From positions 1,097,590-1,161,589 of the forward strand of contig BJOX01000008.1 of assembly GCA_009731375.1 (NCBI GenBank): a stretch of DNA of 64,000 nucleotides, written 5' to 3'. Position numbers and translations under genes: made by a program. This stretch comes from Paulinella micropora. Lineage: Eukaryota; Cercozoa; Imbricatea; Euglyphida. Of this stretch, positions 1-9,339 are shown one piece after another. Every line of letters starts with the position of its first letter. Position 1 is the first letter of the stretch. Below the pieces are notes generated by a model, which was not told the DNA's origin, searched no databases, and saw nothing but the letters and a program-made list of their open reading frames with translations.

Positions 1-18
1 TCGCAAAATCTATCATCG

Positions 19-375
19 TCAATTGAAACTGATAACACATTTTTTCTTACACTCTTTACAAGATGCTTTATTTAATATACATCCTTCTTCTGTACATGTA
101 GCAGTCGCTATTTCTTCGCCTACATTAGCCTTTATTTCAGTGATACCCGTCTCTTTTAAATCAGTCGCCTTAAAAGGTGTGATCTCTTCTTTGTCCGTTA
201 TGGCCTCCAATGGAATAACTACTTTCACGTTGTCATCGCGGGGTTTGTATTGCTCATAGAAAGAAACAATGTCAGGCTTAGTCCATTTAATTGTTGGCAT
301 TTTGACATTGCCGCCGTCAAGGCTCCATTTTTCAATTTCATTCAAGTAGTCTTGTTTGGTGATGAGGTCCGACAT
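19..375 (-). CDS. PLV hypothetical protein with C-terminal cysteine cluster
   Basis: An intact 118-codon ORF opening with MSDLITKQDY. The C-terminal third has closely spaced cysteines (CTEEGC, then ASCKECKKKC) that could bind zinc. I do not recognise the family. A TATATA-type motif lies just upstream of the ATG (381-394), as for other genes of this element. It is the last gene of the leftward PLV series in the window. Function unknown. Confidence 0.6.
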   Translation of the reverse strand: MSDLITKQDYLNEIEKWSLDGGNVKMPTIKWTKPDIVSFYEQYKPRDDNVKVVIPLEAITDKEEITPFKATDLKETGITEIKANVGEEIATATCTEEGCILNKASCKECKKKCVISFN

Positions 376-380
376 AATTT

Positions 381-394
381 GTATATAATATAAA
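381..394 (-). promoter_or_regulatory. TATATA-type motif next to a PLV start codon
   Basis: On the minus strand an AT-rich TATATA run ends five bases before the ATG at 375. Similar motifs sit 1-15 bases before the ATGs at 694 (698-706), 3961 (3967-3977), 4653, 21542 (21533-21540) and 22731 (22721-22726). This suggests a common promoter or initiator with a very short leader. It is inferred only from recurrence. Confidence 0.4.
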
Positions 395-403
395 TATTAA
401 TTT

Positions 404-694
404 TTATTGTAAATATTTTTTTACTTCACTTTTAATGTCAGTAAATTTATCAAACCACGGCTGTTTCATAACCCATTCAAGATATGGTTTGTCAATGGTA
501 GCAGCATCTTGAATTTTCTTACCTTTATACTTACCGAATGGAAAAATATCCCTTGGCTTGCCTTCTCTACTTTTTTCAATTGCCTTAATTTCTTCGTCAA
601 TCATCTGTTGGACATCTCTTACTGAAAAGAATTCCTTATTCTTCTCAATTGAAAGTCGTCCAAATTTTTCAGATAGTCTGGTGAGGGTAGTCAT
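404..694 (-). CDS. ExoX C-terminal-like small protein (PLV)
   Basis: A 96-codon ORF. The second half has the pattern FPFGKYKGKKIQD followed by YLEWVMKQPW. This matches the small domain found at the C-terminus of exodeoxyribonuclease X and DnaQ-like exonucleases and as stand-alone phage and viral proteins (FGKYKG...YLxW). No nuclease active site is present, so this is probably an accessory nucleic-acid-binding protein. TCTATATAGA at 698-706 lies just before the ATG. The family call rests on the motif; the role is inferred. Confidence 0.6.
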   Translation of the reverse strand: MTTLTRLSEKFGRLSIEKNKEFFSVRDVQQMIDEEIKAIEKSREGKPRDIFPFGKYKGKKIQDAATIDKPYLEWVMKQPWFDKFTDIKSEVKKYLQ

Positions 695-751
695 CTGTCT
701 ATATAGAGTGGTAAAAAATTTTATGGAAAAAAATTAATTATTTGATTATTA

Positions 752-3644
752 TTAAATTTTAAGAGCGGACACGAAGCCGTAAGGGATACTATCATTTTCG
801 TTGATAAACTCACGCCCGCACCATCTTGTTTTATTAATAACTACTTTTACTACATTCTTTTGGTGATGTATGCTAAAGTGTTCAATATGTTGTTGTTTGC
901 TGTTTCTGCTAGTGTGTATTTTCTTCATTATAAAATCTCTGGTATTAGTTAAACTTTCGCCCTTATCCATTAATTCATAAGCGGTTGGATTTAATTTTTT
1001 CACATCTAAACCTTTTCCTCTAAAGTGGAAATGAGTTTTACCTTTTTCTTCACCTTTCTTTACATACTCCAACATATATAATTTTGGTGCTACCCATATT
1101 CCCCTTATTATTTTACAATTGGTTCCAAGGTCATCATCCATTCCGCCGATTGTTTTATCTCTAAATCTTTTAATTCGTTCAATGTTTCTTGCATGGCTTT
1201 GAATGCTGTCTGTATCTGTATAATAATAATCTCTGTCGGGGTCGTTGTTTGGATTGGCTTCAGTCATATACTTATACATAATTCGTCTGCTGTATGCTAG
1301 GATAAATGCCCCGTAGTGAGTGGGTTTCGTAATTCTTTCTTCTTTTTCTTGCTCATCTCTTGGAATACCGCTGATTAACCATAATTCACCATTAGCCTCT
1401 TCAAACTTTTCAATATCAGTTATCACATGCTTAGCCCAGAATTTCCAATACTCGTGATTTTTTGTTATGTATTTACTCGCGGTGTTTATTGGTCTCTGAA
1501 TGGTCTTACCATATAAAGCATTCATAAATAACTTTGCTAATAAATACTGCGGTGTGCCTTTCTTTGAATTTTGTTTTTTCTTGAATAAGTCCGAAATATA
1601 TTCTTTAAATACTGGTTCGGCTTCTTCAGTGTAATATCCACGAATGATTTTGACTTGGTAGCCAAGTTCAATCATATCTTCAATATCTACAGAAGTTAGC
1701 CATTGGTCTTTCATATCTCTTAACTCCCATTTTAAACACCCCTTACTATCTCTATACGGAACCCGCGGATGTAATATATTTTTTGGAGATATGTAATCAA
1801 CATTATATATCCCTAGTTTCCCTTTCATTTCTCCGTTGGATAAAGACTTACAACATCGGCATCAATAAGATAATCTACAACTTCATCAAACCCAATTTCA
1901 CCATTTATGTATTTTTGATATTGTTCTGAAATAAATCGCCTTTTGCTTGGATAAGTTCTAGCACCATATACAGCCCTTCTAAAATCTTTTTCTTGTTTTA
2001 AATTCGGTAGTTGAATAACATATTTACCATCTATCTTCTTTTTCCATAAATTCCAAGTTAGAGACGAAGTAGATATATAAGCGGTTAAATTAATTTTGTG
2101 TTCTTCATTTCTTTGTCTGTTTAGTGTGTCGTGTAGTTCCTTCAAACCCATAACATCTTTTTCTAAATATGTTAGACATTCCTTTTTCGTTTCATCATCC
2201 ATCTCTTCCCATCGTTTGTGTTTGCTATGGTCGAAGTCTCCTTTTAACACATTACATCCCAGTGTTTCAAGGTTCTTTTTTAGACTTCCCTCAGTGTGCT
2301 TACATAAATCCCAGAATTTTATATTTTTGTATTCTAATGAGATAATAGCACCATTATTCATAAGGGTCGCATTTTTTATTCTTCTTTTGATAAATTCTTT
2401 CTGTAATGAGTAATGGTCAAACTTACTACCATTGAAAGCATTAACATATAATTTCGCTTTTGGTTTTCTTTTGATAAATCATCCGCATATTCAAAAATTA
2501 TATCAAGTAATTCAGGAATACATTCATCGCCTGCTACATATTTAAAGCCGATATCCGAAATGGTATAGCCTGCTATGTATGGTGTGTGTAATTCGTATTC
2601 ATTTGTAAAAGTCTCTAAGTCATAATGAAATACTTCATCTTGATTATTATACTTAGCCTCTTCAAATCTAGTAAGTAAAGACCTTACCTGATTTTCTTTT
2701 CCTCTTAATTTAGCCTTTGCATATGAAACTCTTTTATTATTACAAGTGTGCTTATTAAAATAAGTTGAAAAGCAATCTGGACACTTATTTTTGTTTCTTT
2801 TTATGAAACTTATATAATGTCCTTTGAGTAGATAACAAAGCACATCTGCGGTTATTAAAGGGGCTTCAAAATTTTTGAATGTCTGTTTGCTTGTTGCATC
2901 AGTCAATTCAAAATACTTACCTTCAATACAATATTTTTTTAAGATTTCAAAGCCGACTGATAAAGGTATCGGAGTATTAGGCTCAAGTTTGAATTCACTT
3001 CTAATGTCATTACATACTTTTTTATTGAGTTTTGATTTACCTTTCATTGGTAAATTTAGTATGTTTTTAACGACATGAAAGAAACAATTATTATCTTTGC
3101 TTCTTGGATTAATATGTATCCCTTCGGGTGTTTTATGTTTTTTATCACTTCCTGTATCATTACACCCGCCTCCGTCTTCTTGGATAATTTGAATAGTTAT
3201 ATGTTGAATAATTCTTTCATATCCATTCGCACTGGCTTCAAGATTTTGTTCGTTGTATAAATATATATCACGAAACAACTCATCTATGTCTTTTAACTTA
3301 TCTGAGTTAAAAGTTTTCCACTTGTAAAACTTACTATCATCTGCGTCTGTTATATACCCAAACTTAACATGAAGACTTGCTTCGTTTGTCAGTCCTCTAT
3401 TTTTGGCATCCTTAACTGCTCTCATAATTAATATTTCAATCGTTTCCATATCATAGAAGTTAATGTCAAGGTCTTTAGAAGGGTATGTATATCCATTTAT
3501 ACCTCTGTTTTTTATTGGTCTTAGTTCTACAAGTTTTACCTCGCGCTTCTTCGCTTCTTGTGTCTTAGTTTCCCTTAAGTTCGCCCTTACCTTCGCTAGT
3601 TCTACATTTTCCTTCGTTGGTCTGGGTGGTAAAGGTGGTGGCAT
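752..3644 (-). CDS. polB: Protein-primed-type family B DNA polymerase, two frameshifts
   Basis: The replicative polymerase of the PLV, read in three overlapping frames: 3644-2376, 2361-1825 and 1828-752. The N-terminal part has a DNNCFFHV motif, which recalls the OTU Asp-Asn-x-Cys box, and a CPDC...HTC zinc-ribbon-like element. Exo I is FHYDLETF near residue 340. Exo II (NAFNGSKFDHY) is read across the first frame change near 2430. Motif A is DADVVSLYPT, motif B KLFMNALYGKT and motif C YYTDTDSIQ, so all polymerase and exonuclease signatures are present. Single-base frame changes near 2430 and at the ATGA overlap at 1825-1828 break it. They may be true mutations or homopolymer errors. In Polintons the polymerase copies the linear genome from its TIRs. 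Confidence 0.88.
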
Positions 3645-3742
3645 ACTTTTTTTATATCAAAGCGGATATAAAAATAATAAAAAATAATAATAAATTATCT
3701 GTTATATTTATATATAATAATATCTTATCTTTAAATAGAAAT

Positions 3743-3961
3743 TCATTTCATTGCCTCCATTCTTTTCAACTTAAGTAATGCTTGCTTTACTTCATCTCTT
3801 TTTTTCTTTCTCCGTTCTGCTATTATTGCTTTGTTTTGGTTGTAGTATTCCATTGAGTTCTGTCTATGTCTTTCTGGGTCTTTTTGTATAAATTCCCTCG
3901 CCTTTCTCCGTAAGGCTTCCTTTTTCCCTTCTGGTGTTTTATATATTGGTTTTCTACCCAT
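3743..3961 (-). CDS. Small basic PLV protein
   Basis: An intact 72-codon ORF, MGRKPIYKTPEGKK..., extremely rich in Lys, Arg and Glu and probably helical, with a tail of KRMEAMK. It follows a TATATA motif at 3967-3977. Small basic proteins of this kind are common in PLVs and may bind DNA, but no named family is recognised. Confidence 0.5.
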   Translation of the reverse strand: MGRKPIYKTPEGKKEALRRKAREFIQKDPERHRQNSMEYYNQNKAIIAERRKKKRDEVKQALLKLKRMEAMK

Positions 3962-4021
3962 CTTTGTGTATATATAATAAAAAAATAATCTTTAATATAT
4001 ATTAAATATTGTTTGTTTGTA

Positions 4022-4306
4022 TCAAGGGATAGTAATTTCAATTCCATAATGTTTTCCTGTCCCTCCTCCATAGATTGAATAATATACTTGTTTCCTTCCT
4101 TTAATCTTTAGAGTTTCTGCTAAGTGCTTGCTGATATATCCGAGTTGCTTTCCGCTTTCTGTTTCAACCTTTATTGCATTTTTATCAAATTTGTTTTCTG
4201 GCTCGTGTTGAATAAAAACTTTTTCACCTCGTCCTATGGTTTTAAGATAAGAAATATTATCTTGTCTCCCATCAAATGAAACACCCACAACTCTGGTCGT
4301 CGTCAT
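4022..4306 (-). CDS. HIRAN domain protein (PLV)
   Basis: A 94-codon ORF that is essentially one HIRAN domain: VVGVSFDGRQ at the start, then HEPENKFDKNAIKVET, then GKQLGYISKHLAETL. The series (V)GV...G...EPxNxxDxxAIxV...G..LGYIxxxLA is diagnostic. HIRAN domains bind 3' ends of single-stranded DNA in HLTF/Rad5-type helicases. Stand-alone copies occur in phages and mobile elements. It lies upstream of the polymerase on the same strand, consistent with a replication or repair accessory role (inferred). Confidence 0.75.
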   Translation of the reverse strand: MTTTRVVGVSFDGRQDNISYLKTIGRGEKVFIQHEPENKFDKNAIKVETESGKQLGYISKHLAETLKIKGRKQVYYSIYGGGTGKHYGIEITIP

Positions 4307-4410
4307 TTTATAGAAACTTTTAGAAAAAGTTTCACAAAATCTGTTTGCTCGAAGATTTTGAAAATCTTTGTTATATACATATAAATAATATTTGTTTAAA
4401 ATAAAATTAA

Positions 4411-4653
4411 TTATTTGTTTTTAAAATATCTTTCTATGTCATCGTTTCTATATGTTATACGACTGAATTTATGTCCTCCTAACATAATATCTTCTTTCTC
4501 CGCAAAGAAGTCTCTATGTGATTGGCTTTTTTCGTGTGCGTATTTGCTATATATTCCTATCTTCTTACCACAGACACATGTATATTTATTTTTCCTTCTT
4601 TCTTTTAAGTATTCATTTCTCTTCTGCTTTCTAATTTGTTGTTTGTCGTCCAT
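4411..4653 (-). CDS. Small zinc-finger-like PLV protein
   Basis: An 80-codon ORF with a basic N-terminus (MDDKQQIRKQKRNEYLKER) followed by YTCVCGKKIG...YAHEKSQSHRDFF. The C-x-C...H-x6-H spacing suggests a degenerate C2H2 finger. A TATAG motif lies directly before the ATG. This is the first leftward gene inside the terminal inverted repeat. Function unknown; DNA binding is a guess. Confidence 0.5.
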   Translation of the reverse strand: MDDKQQIRKQKRNEYLKERRKNKYTCVCGKKIGIYSKYAHEKSQSHRDFFAEKEDIMLGGHKFSRITYRNDDIERYFKNK

Positions 4654-4683
4654 CTATATCAAGACAAAATTTTTTCTTTTATT

Positions 4684-4834
4684 ATACATATATGTTTTCT
4701 TGTAGTGTGCTGTAGAAGGCTATTTGGTTGTTTTTGTTTCTTTGTATCTACTATCAACAGGAGAGGGTGCAACACACAAAACGAAGTCGTGGATTTTGCA
4801 AAAATTCACGACGAGATTTTGTGTATCATCTACT
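4684..4834 (-). repeat. PLV terminal inverted repeat, copy A
   Basis: About 150 bp matching 19109-19255 in reverse complement. The outer ~115 bp are nearly identical, and the match weakens toward the element interior near TGTAGTGTGCT. Read inward from the tip it starts AGTAGATGATACAC. The outer tip abuts CCCGGG. Confidence 0.9.
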
Positions 4835-4840
4835 CCCGGG
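4835..4840. repeat. Target-site duplication CCCGGG, copy A
   Basis: The six bases directly outside the TIR tip. The same six bases lie outside the other TIR at 19103-19108. Six-base duplications are typical of Polinton integration. The motif is palindromic, so orientation is uninformative. Confidence 0.8.
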
Positions 4841-5816
4841 GTGGTAGATCCAGTTCCACGCGGCGCTGCAGCGCATGTGCGGCCGCGCGGCAACCTCCGC
4901 TGGCTTGACGACGACGAACACGCGCAGGGCCGAGGCGGCCAGCACGCACTGCTCGAACTCGCGCTGGGCTTCCGAAAACTCGCGAGCACCGACCAATTCC
5001 TTGGGCGGCAGCGCAAAGGCGTTCCCGCCCAGCAGCGCCAGCAGGGCCCCCGCCGCCAGCTTGCAACCCGCATTTCGTGGCCCCAGGCTCTTGTCAAAGC
5101 GCAGCGCCGTCGCGATGACCTGCAGCGACTCGTCGTCCAGCGCGGCCTTTGGCACTTGGCGCCGCACCGTAGCCAGCGAGAACAACCGTTGCTGGCGCTG
5201 CAGCGCCAGGAAGGTCCACAGCAGCAGGTCGGGCCCCTCTTGCTCGAGGTGTTCCAGGTAGGCCCGGCGGTGGTTCCCCCAGGCATTCTGCAGCCAGGGC
5301 GCCAGCTCGTTGCGAGCCCCGGACGCTAGAATGCTCTGCAGCTCGGTGCGCAGGAGCTGGCGGGTGGTGAAAAAGGCACTGTTGTCGCTACCATCGACCC
5401 ACAGCAGCACCATGAGCTCTAGCAACGACAGCTCCGAACGGATGCAGTGNNNNNNNNNNATCCACGCCGTGGCACAGCACGGCCAGGGGCACGACCAGTT
5501 CTTCCGTGTTCCAGGCCGTACACTTGAGCGCGGCCCAGCGCGCACAGGGGCCGTCGGTGTCCAGCAAAGTGTCTCGGTACGCTATCCGCTGCAAACGGTA
5601 GTTGTCTTCCAGGCCGCACACCGTGCCCGCGACGGTCTCGTGGCGGCCGAGCGCCCCTAGCAGGTCCAGCGCGTTGCGCAGCTGCGCATCGGCCAGCGCG
5701 CGGTGGCAGCCGGCCTCGTCAAGCGAGGTGCCTACCAGAACGGGCGAGAGGAAATTCTCATTGAATTCAAGGGGAGGGGGAGGGTTGCAGCGGGGCAAAA
5801 AGTGTAGATAAGGTTT

Positions 5817-6020
5817 TTGTTTCGCAGACAAACAACACACACAGACACACAACCACACGCGTACACAGTCAACTCTCCTTTTTTTTCACACACACGCAAA
5901 TTCACACAACGACACACGCAAATTCACACACGCAAATTCACACAACGACACATGCAAATTCACACACACGCAAATTCACACAACCAGACACACACAACGA
6001 CACACACGTACACACACGTG
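5817..6020. repeat. (CA)n-rich microsatellite inside the MYND intron
   Basis: Imperfect CACACA/CGCAAATTCACACA units. A smaller unit of about 18-20 bp (ACACGCAAATTCACACA) repeats several times. The tract fills the inferred intron, as in the OGDH introns further right. Confidence 0.7.
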
Positions 6021-6202
6021 GCTGAGAGCGAACAAAAACGGTCCCGGCAGAGCTGGCCGTGCTCGCTCTTCCAGTGTGCCTTCTGGCACTCCCGGCCGCA
6101 GTACGTAGCGTAGAGGCAACGGGCACACTTGCGGAAACGTACCTCTGCCGGCGGCGGCTGCTTTTGCAGTGGGCAATCATCGTTATAACAATTGTCGGCC
6201 AT

Positions 6203-6625
6203 TCGCCTGTGACAACGAGCAAAACAAAAAAAAGCAATTTCTGAATGTATTGTCGACTGCCTTCCCTTTCCTCCAGAAAGAAATTTTTTGAGTGTATTTG
6301 TGTGTGTGAGTGAGTGATTCTTTATGATCTCGTGTGATTATCTGTGTCTCTCAGTAGGTACATGTGTAAAAAAGTATGTATGTGTGTGCTTAATTGCGAG
6401 TGTTTTTGTGGAGAAAGGGCAGGAGTGGAACGCCCCCCCCCCCCTCCTCCGAGCATTTGCCCGCCCATTCTTGTCAGCATGGAGTTAACCCTTTTTTTTT
6501 GGGGGGGGGGGGCCAGCCAAGCAAAAAGAAATCGTGGTAGAGAGGGGAGGAAGGGGGAAATTGTTATGCACTAACCTCCCCTCTCCTCCTTTCATCTTGA
6601 ACAGCGGGGCCAAGAAGCCAGCACC
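6203..6625. other. Divergent intergenic region with poly(C) and poly(G) runs
   Basis: It lies between the leftward MYND gene and the rightward gene at 6626, so promoters of both should be here. It contains GT-rich DNA at 6295-6375, a C run near 6431-6441 and a G run near 6499-6510. No convincing TATA box or other gene is seen. Confidence 0.4.
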
Positions 6626-7193
6626 ATGAGCACTACAGCTGCCACCACGGACCAGGGCGACCAGACAGAACGCAGGCCCGACCCTTCCCCAACCTCTTCT
6701 CCGTTGCGCAAGAAGGCGCGCCTGCAATCTCCGCCGACCGCTAGCAGGCCTGTGTTGGCGGAAGAAGACCTGGTCCTGATTGCGCGTGGGACCAACACGG
6801 TTAACCGCGCTTTCTGTGCCCAGCGCCGCGGGTACCGGGCCTGTTGGGAAAAATCCGCCTCGACAGAAGCCAAGGTCGCGGCCTTAGGCCAAAGAGTTCG
6901 ACAGGTTAGCGCAAAGGCAACAGCAGCGGCGCCGTTGCTTCGCGAGCTTTTCGGGGCCCTGGCTGGCGCCTGCGCGCTGCTGCACCGACGGCAAATGACC
7001 AGCTCATGTGCCAACCGTGCCTGGTGGCGTTCGCGCTCCTCGGACTGCTGCCAGGACAGCAAGCCCTGCGCATCTTCTAACAACCCGGAGGCCAAGCCCG
7101 TCTGCAGCCTCGCCAGACTCATCAGGCCGCCTTGGTTCTTTTTCTGGGGTGTCCAAACAAATCCGCGCGCCGACAACTGTTGGCGGCCCCCCC
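6626..7193 (+). CDS. Hypothetical protein with N-terminal basic motif, 3' end in gap
   Basis: Opens with ATG at 6626 (MSTTAATTDQGDQTERRPD) and carries PLRKKARLQSP near residue 30, a nuclear-localisation-like cluster. An alanine- and arginine-rich helical stretch follows (AKVAALGQRVRQVSAKATAA). The frame enters a 10-N gap at 7194-7203 and its true end is unknown. The opposite strand of the last part is also open, so the 3' half may belong to neither gene. No family recognised. Confidence 0.4.
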
Positions 7194-7203
7194 NNNNNNN
7201 NNN

Positions 7204-8110
7204 GTCGGATTGCAAATGAGGTCGGGTGTCTTGCAATTGACCTTGTGGTTAACTACCCCGTGCTTGCTCAGGTGCCTGACAACGAAATCCATCAGCATGA
7301 CCTGGCTGTGCTTGTCTTCCCCTGTGTTCAGGTTGGTACGCAACGACCGCTTTTCTCGGACGGCGGCGGCCAGGCACCTCAGCAGTACTCTGAGTTGGTG
7401 GTTGGGCCAAACCACCGCAAACGCCAAAACGTGGCCCGACTTAGTAAATTGGACTGGGCTAGGGACCGACGTGAAAGCCAGCACAGCTGGAGTGGCACTA
7501 CGTCGTCTCTGTTCACAGTGGCAGTCTGTTTTCAGTCTGTACACGACCGCAACTTGAGTGGCTTCTGTCCTTGACAGCCTGGGGTTTGTTCGTTTGAGCC
7601 CTAGCCAGAGCCGCACTCTGCGGTGCGGTAGGCCGGCGCTAACGTCTCTACGATCTCCAGCACCTGATCTACCCAATCCTCTGGTCGAAGTTGGTTCCAG
7701 AACTGTCCTACATGTCCGAATTCTTGCACAACCGTGTGCCCCGTTTGTTTGAACAGGCTGTAATCGTTGAAGGAACCTGTGGCGTGCGGGCAGTGTTTCA
7801 AAGGGAGGGTCTGCTGGATTAGCTGAAACGAAATCGGCGGCGCTTGCTTGGCCTCGAGCAAACATCTGCTTAGCCAATCCAGCGCGCTCAGCGGTAGGTT
7901 CGTCAGGTTGATGTACCAGTACTGGTCGTTTCCGAGAAGCCAGGGACTCTCCCGCGGGCTACCTCTGTCGCCTGTATCGTGGCTAGCGCCTGTTGGTACT
8001 TGCACCACTGGACCGAGACCACTCGTGACCTGCTTAGCGACTTTTTGGACTTTGGCTAGCATGTCTTTCTGGACTTTGGCTAGCATGTCTTTCTGGACTT
8101 TGGCTAGCAT
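7204..8110 (-). CDS. Hypothetical protein with triplicated N-terminal octapeptide, frameshifted
   Basis: ATG at 8110 is followed by three copies of MLAKVQKD encoded by a perfect 24 bp tandem repeat (about 8041-8115). The protein continues through WLLGNDQYWYINLTNLPL and ends in this frame at 7601. A second frame carries on with VAVVYRLKTDCHCEQ...VVWPNHQLRVLLRCL...VNCKTPDLICNP up to the gap at 7194-7203. Either a frameshift or an intron separates the two near 7600. Function unknown. Confidence 0.45.
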
Positions 8111-8196
8111 GTCTTTTACTTAGCAAGGGTTCCAAATATCTTTGACGGTATGACAGCTTTAAGTCGTGTTCTGCACCGCCCTCCCCCCGCCGTTTN

Positions 8197-8565
8197 NNNN
8201 NNNNNTTTTTCCCCCCCCCCCCCCCCCCCCCCTTTCCCCCCCCCCCCCCCCTTGTTTTGTTCGCTCTACCGCAACCGACAACAGACAGAGACGTTTTTTT
8301 TCCGTATTCTCTTTTACAGTGTGGGGCGGAGGGGGGAGCGACTGCTCACCCCCCTCCTGTCCTTTCCGAACAAAAAGAAGAAAAAAAGACTAATGTCGCC
8401 CCTCTCTTTCGTTTTGGTTTGCTTTCCGGTTATCTTTTTTTTGCGTGCCAACGATTGAAAACAAGCAAAGAACACAAGACGAGAAAAAAGAGGGCAAAGG
8501 AAAAGACAGAAAGAAAAGGAGAGAAGTCTTGTTTTTGGGGCTAGCTCCTGCGGCACGCCCCCCAG
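8197..8565. other. Gap-bounded C-rich then purine-rich spacer
   Basis: After a 10-N gap (8187-8196) there are C runs of up to about 18 bases, then a pyrimidine/purine-rich segment with GAAAAGGAGAG-like motifs up to the start of the membrane-protein gene. No gene seen. It is probably the promoter region of the gene at 8566. Confidence 0.4.
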
Positions 8566-9171
8566 ATGGTGCCGTGCGCTCTGCTGATGTTGCTGCTCTT
8601 GTGCCAACAAGCCCAGAGCGAACTGCGTACTTTCTACGCGCCCAACTCGACACGCGTGGTCGCGTACATCGCCCTGCTGCCCAAACGGGCAGTGCAATTG
8701 TTTATGAACCGCGCGGTCGCGCGGGCCTGGGAAGAGGGCGTAGGCGCGCTGAGCGCCGTGGTCGTCGCCAGGGGCGCTAATGGCGTGGTTGTCGAGCACC
8801 CGTTGCGTGCGCACAGGCTCATCGGCGCCTGGCGCTGGGCGCACTTGGCTACGTTGCCCGCGTACACAATTGAAGTCAGGACCCTGGACATTGTAATCCT
8901 TTGCTACCCGAAACAGAACAGCGGCCGGACGGCGTGCGGGCGCATCGACACAGACATCAGCTTCAGCTGCAGGTACCAGGACGTGTGGGCCTGGTCCCTG
9001 GCCGTCAACGGCGCGTCGTGGCTGCTGGGTGCGGGCGTGGCTTTGGCCGCGCAGGCTACGGGCAGGCCGCGGCACAGCGCCGTGGGCGCCGCCCTAGCAG
9101 TGTCGTGGCTTCTGTACCTTGGCGTGGCACTGCCGCTGGCGACCGCGGCCCAGCATTGCTTGCTGGAGTGA
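8566..9171 (+). CDS. Secreted or membrane protein with signal peptide and C-terminal helices
   Basis: An intact 201-codon ORF. Residues 1-19 (MVPCALLMLLLLCQQAQSE) form a clear signal peptide. The middle is soluble with several cysteines (ILCYPKQNSGRTACGRID, FSCRYQDVW). Two hydrophobic segments follow near residues 145-190, around SWLLGAGVALAAQA and ALAVSWLLYLGVALPLA. Topology is therefore a lumenal or extracellular domain anchored by two C-terminal helices. AATAAA at 9231-9236 fits its 3' end. It is one of the few unbroken genes of the GC-rich block. Family unknown. Confidence 0.65.
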   Translation: MVPCALLMLLLLCQQAQSELRTFYAPNSTRVVAYIALLPKRAVQLFMNRAVARAWEEGVGALSAVVVARGANGVVVEHPLRAHRLIGAWRWAHLATLPAYTIEVRTLDIVILCYPKQNSGRTACGRIDTDISFSCRYQDVWAWSLAVNGASWLLGAGVALAAQATGRPRHSAVGAALAVSWLLYLGVALPLATAAQHCLLE

Positions 9172-9230
9172 CAAAGGCAGACAGCCCTTGGTGTGGGTGT
9201 ATGTTTTCTTTGGCAAAGCAAAAGGCGAGG

Positions 9231-9236
9231 AATAAA
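9231..9236 (+). promoter_or_regulatory. Poly(A) signal AATAAA, plus strand
   Basis: It lies 60 bp after the stop of the membrane-protein gene and faces the minus-strand signal at 9276-9281, as expected for convergent genes. Confidence 0.55.
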
Positions 9237-9275
9237 GGGGGGGGGGCCAAACCCCGAAAATGCACAGGAAGTTTT

Positions 9276-9281
9276 TTTATT
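9276..9281 (-). promoter_or_regulatory. Poly(A) signal AATAAA, minus strand
   Basis: TTTATT on the plus strand, 59 bp beyond the stop of the leftward paralogue gene ending at 9340. Confidence 0.5.
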
Positions 9282-9339
9282 AAACACGTTTTCTAAGCAT
9301 CGGGAAGGGGCCCCGGCAAACAAAAACTTCTCTTGTCGC

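Larger units (their letters stand above)
1..4834. mobile_element. Polinton-like virus, polymerase-bearing end (fragment A)
   Basis: AT-rich, densely coding DNA with all genes on the minus strand: family B DNA polymerase, ExoX-C-like, HIRAN and small zinc-finger proteins. It stops at a terminal inverted repeat whose outer base is 4834 and which is followed by CCCGGG (4835-4840). A protein-primed-type PolB, a TIR starting 5'-AGT and a 6 bp target duplication are the established marks of Polinton/Maverick elements and related PLVs. The left side runs off the window. Fragment B at 19109 has the matching terminus and complementary genes. The polymerase is frameshifted, so this copy is probably decayed unless the indels are sequencing errors. 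Confidence 0.85.
4835..6202 (-). pseudogene. MYND zinc-finger protein gene, 5' part, cut by the PLV
   Basis: Starts at ATG 6202. Residues 26-52 hold a MYND-type finger: CARC, YCGREC, QKAHW, H48 and C52, with further cysteines at 5 and 10. MYND fingers bind proline-rich peptides in protein-protein contacts. An intron of CA/GT repeats lies at about 5770-6015. The second exon continues with VLVGTSLDEAGCHRALADAQ, passes a 10-N gap at 5450-5459, then runs through LSLLELMVLLWVDGSDNS to WNWIYHPG, where it meets the CCCGGG and the PLV terminus. The missing 3' part is at 18058-19108 and is in frame after removal of one CCCGGG. The host gene is therefore disrupted in this copy. Confidence 0.75.

Noticed and set aside
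4826-5286. Other-frame ORFs overlapping the MYND gene on both strands
   Set aside because: GC-rich DNA keeps several frames open. Only the frame continuous with the 3' part at 18058-19108 is supported.
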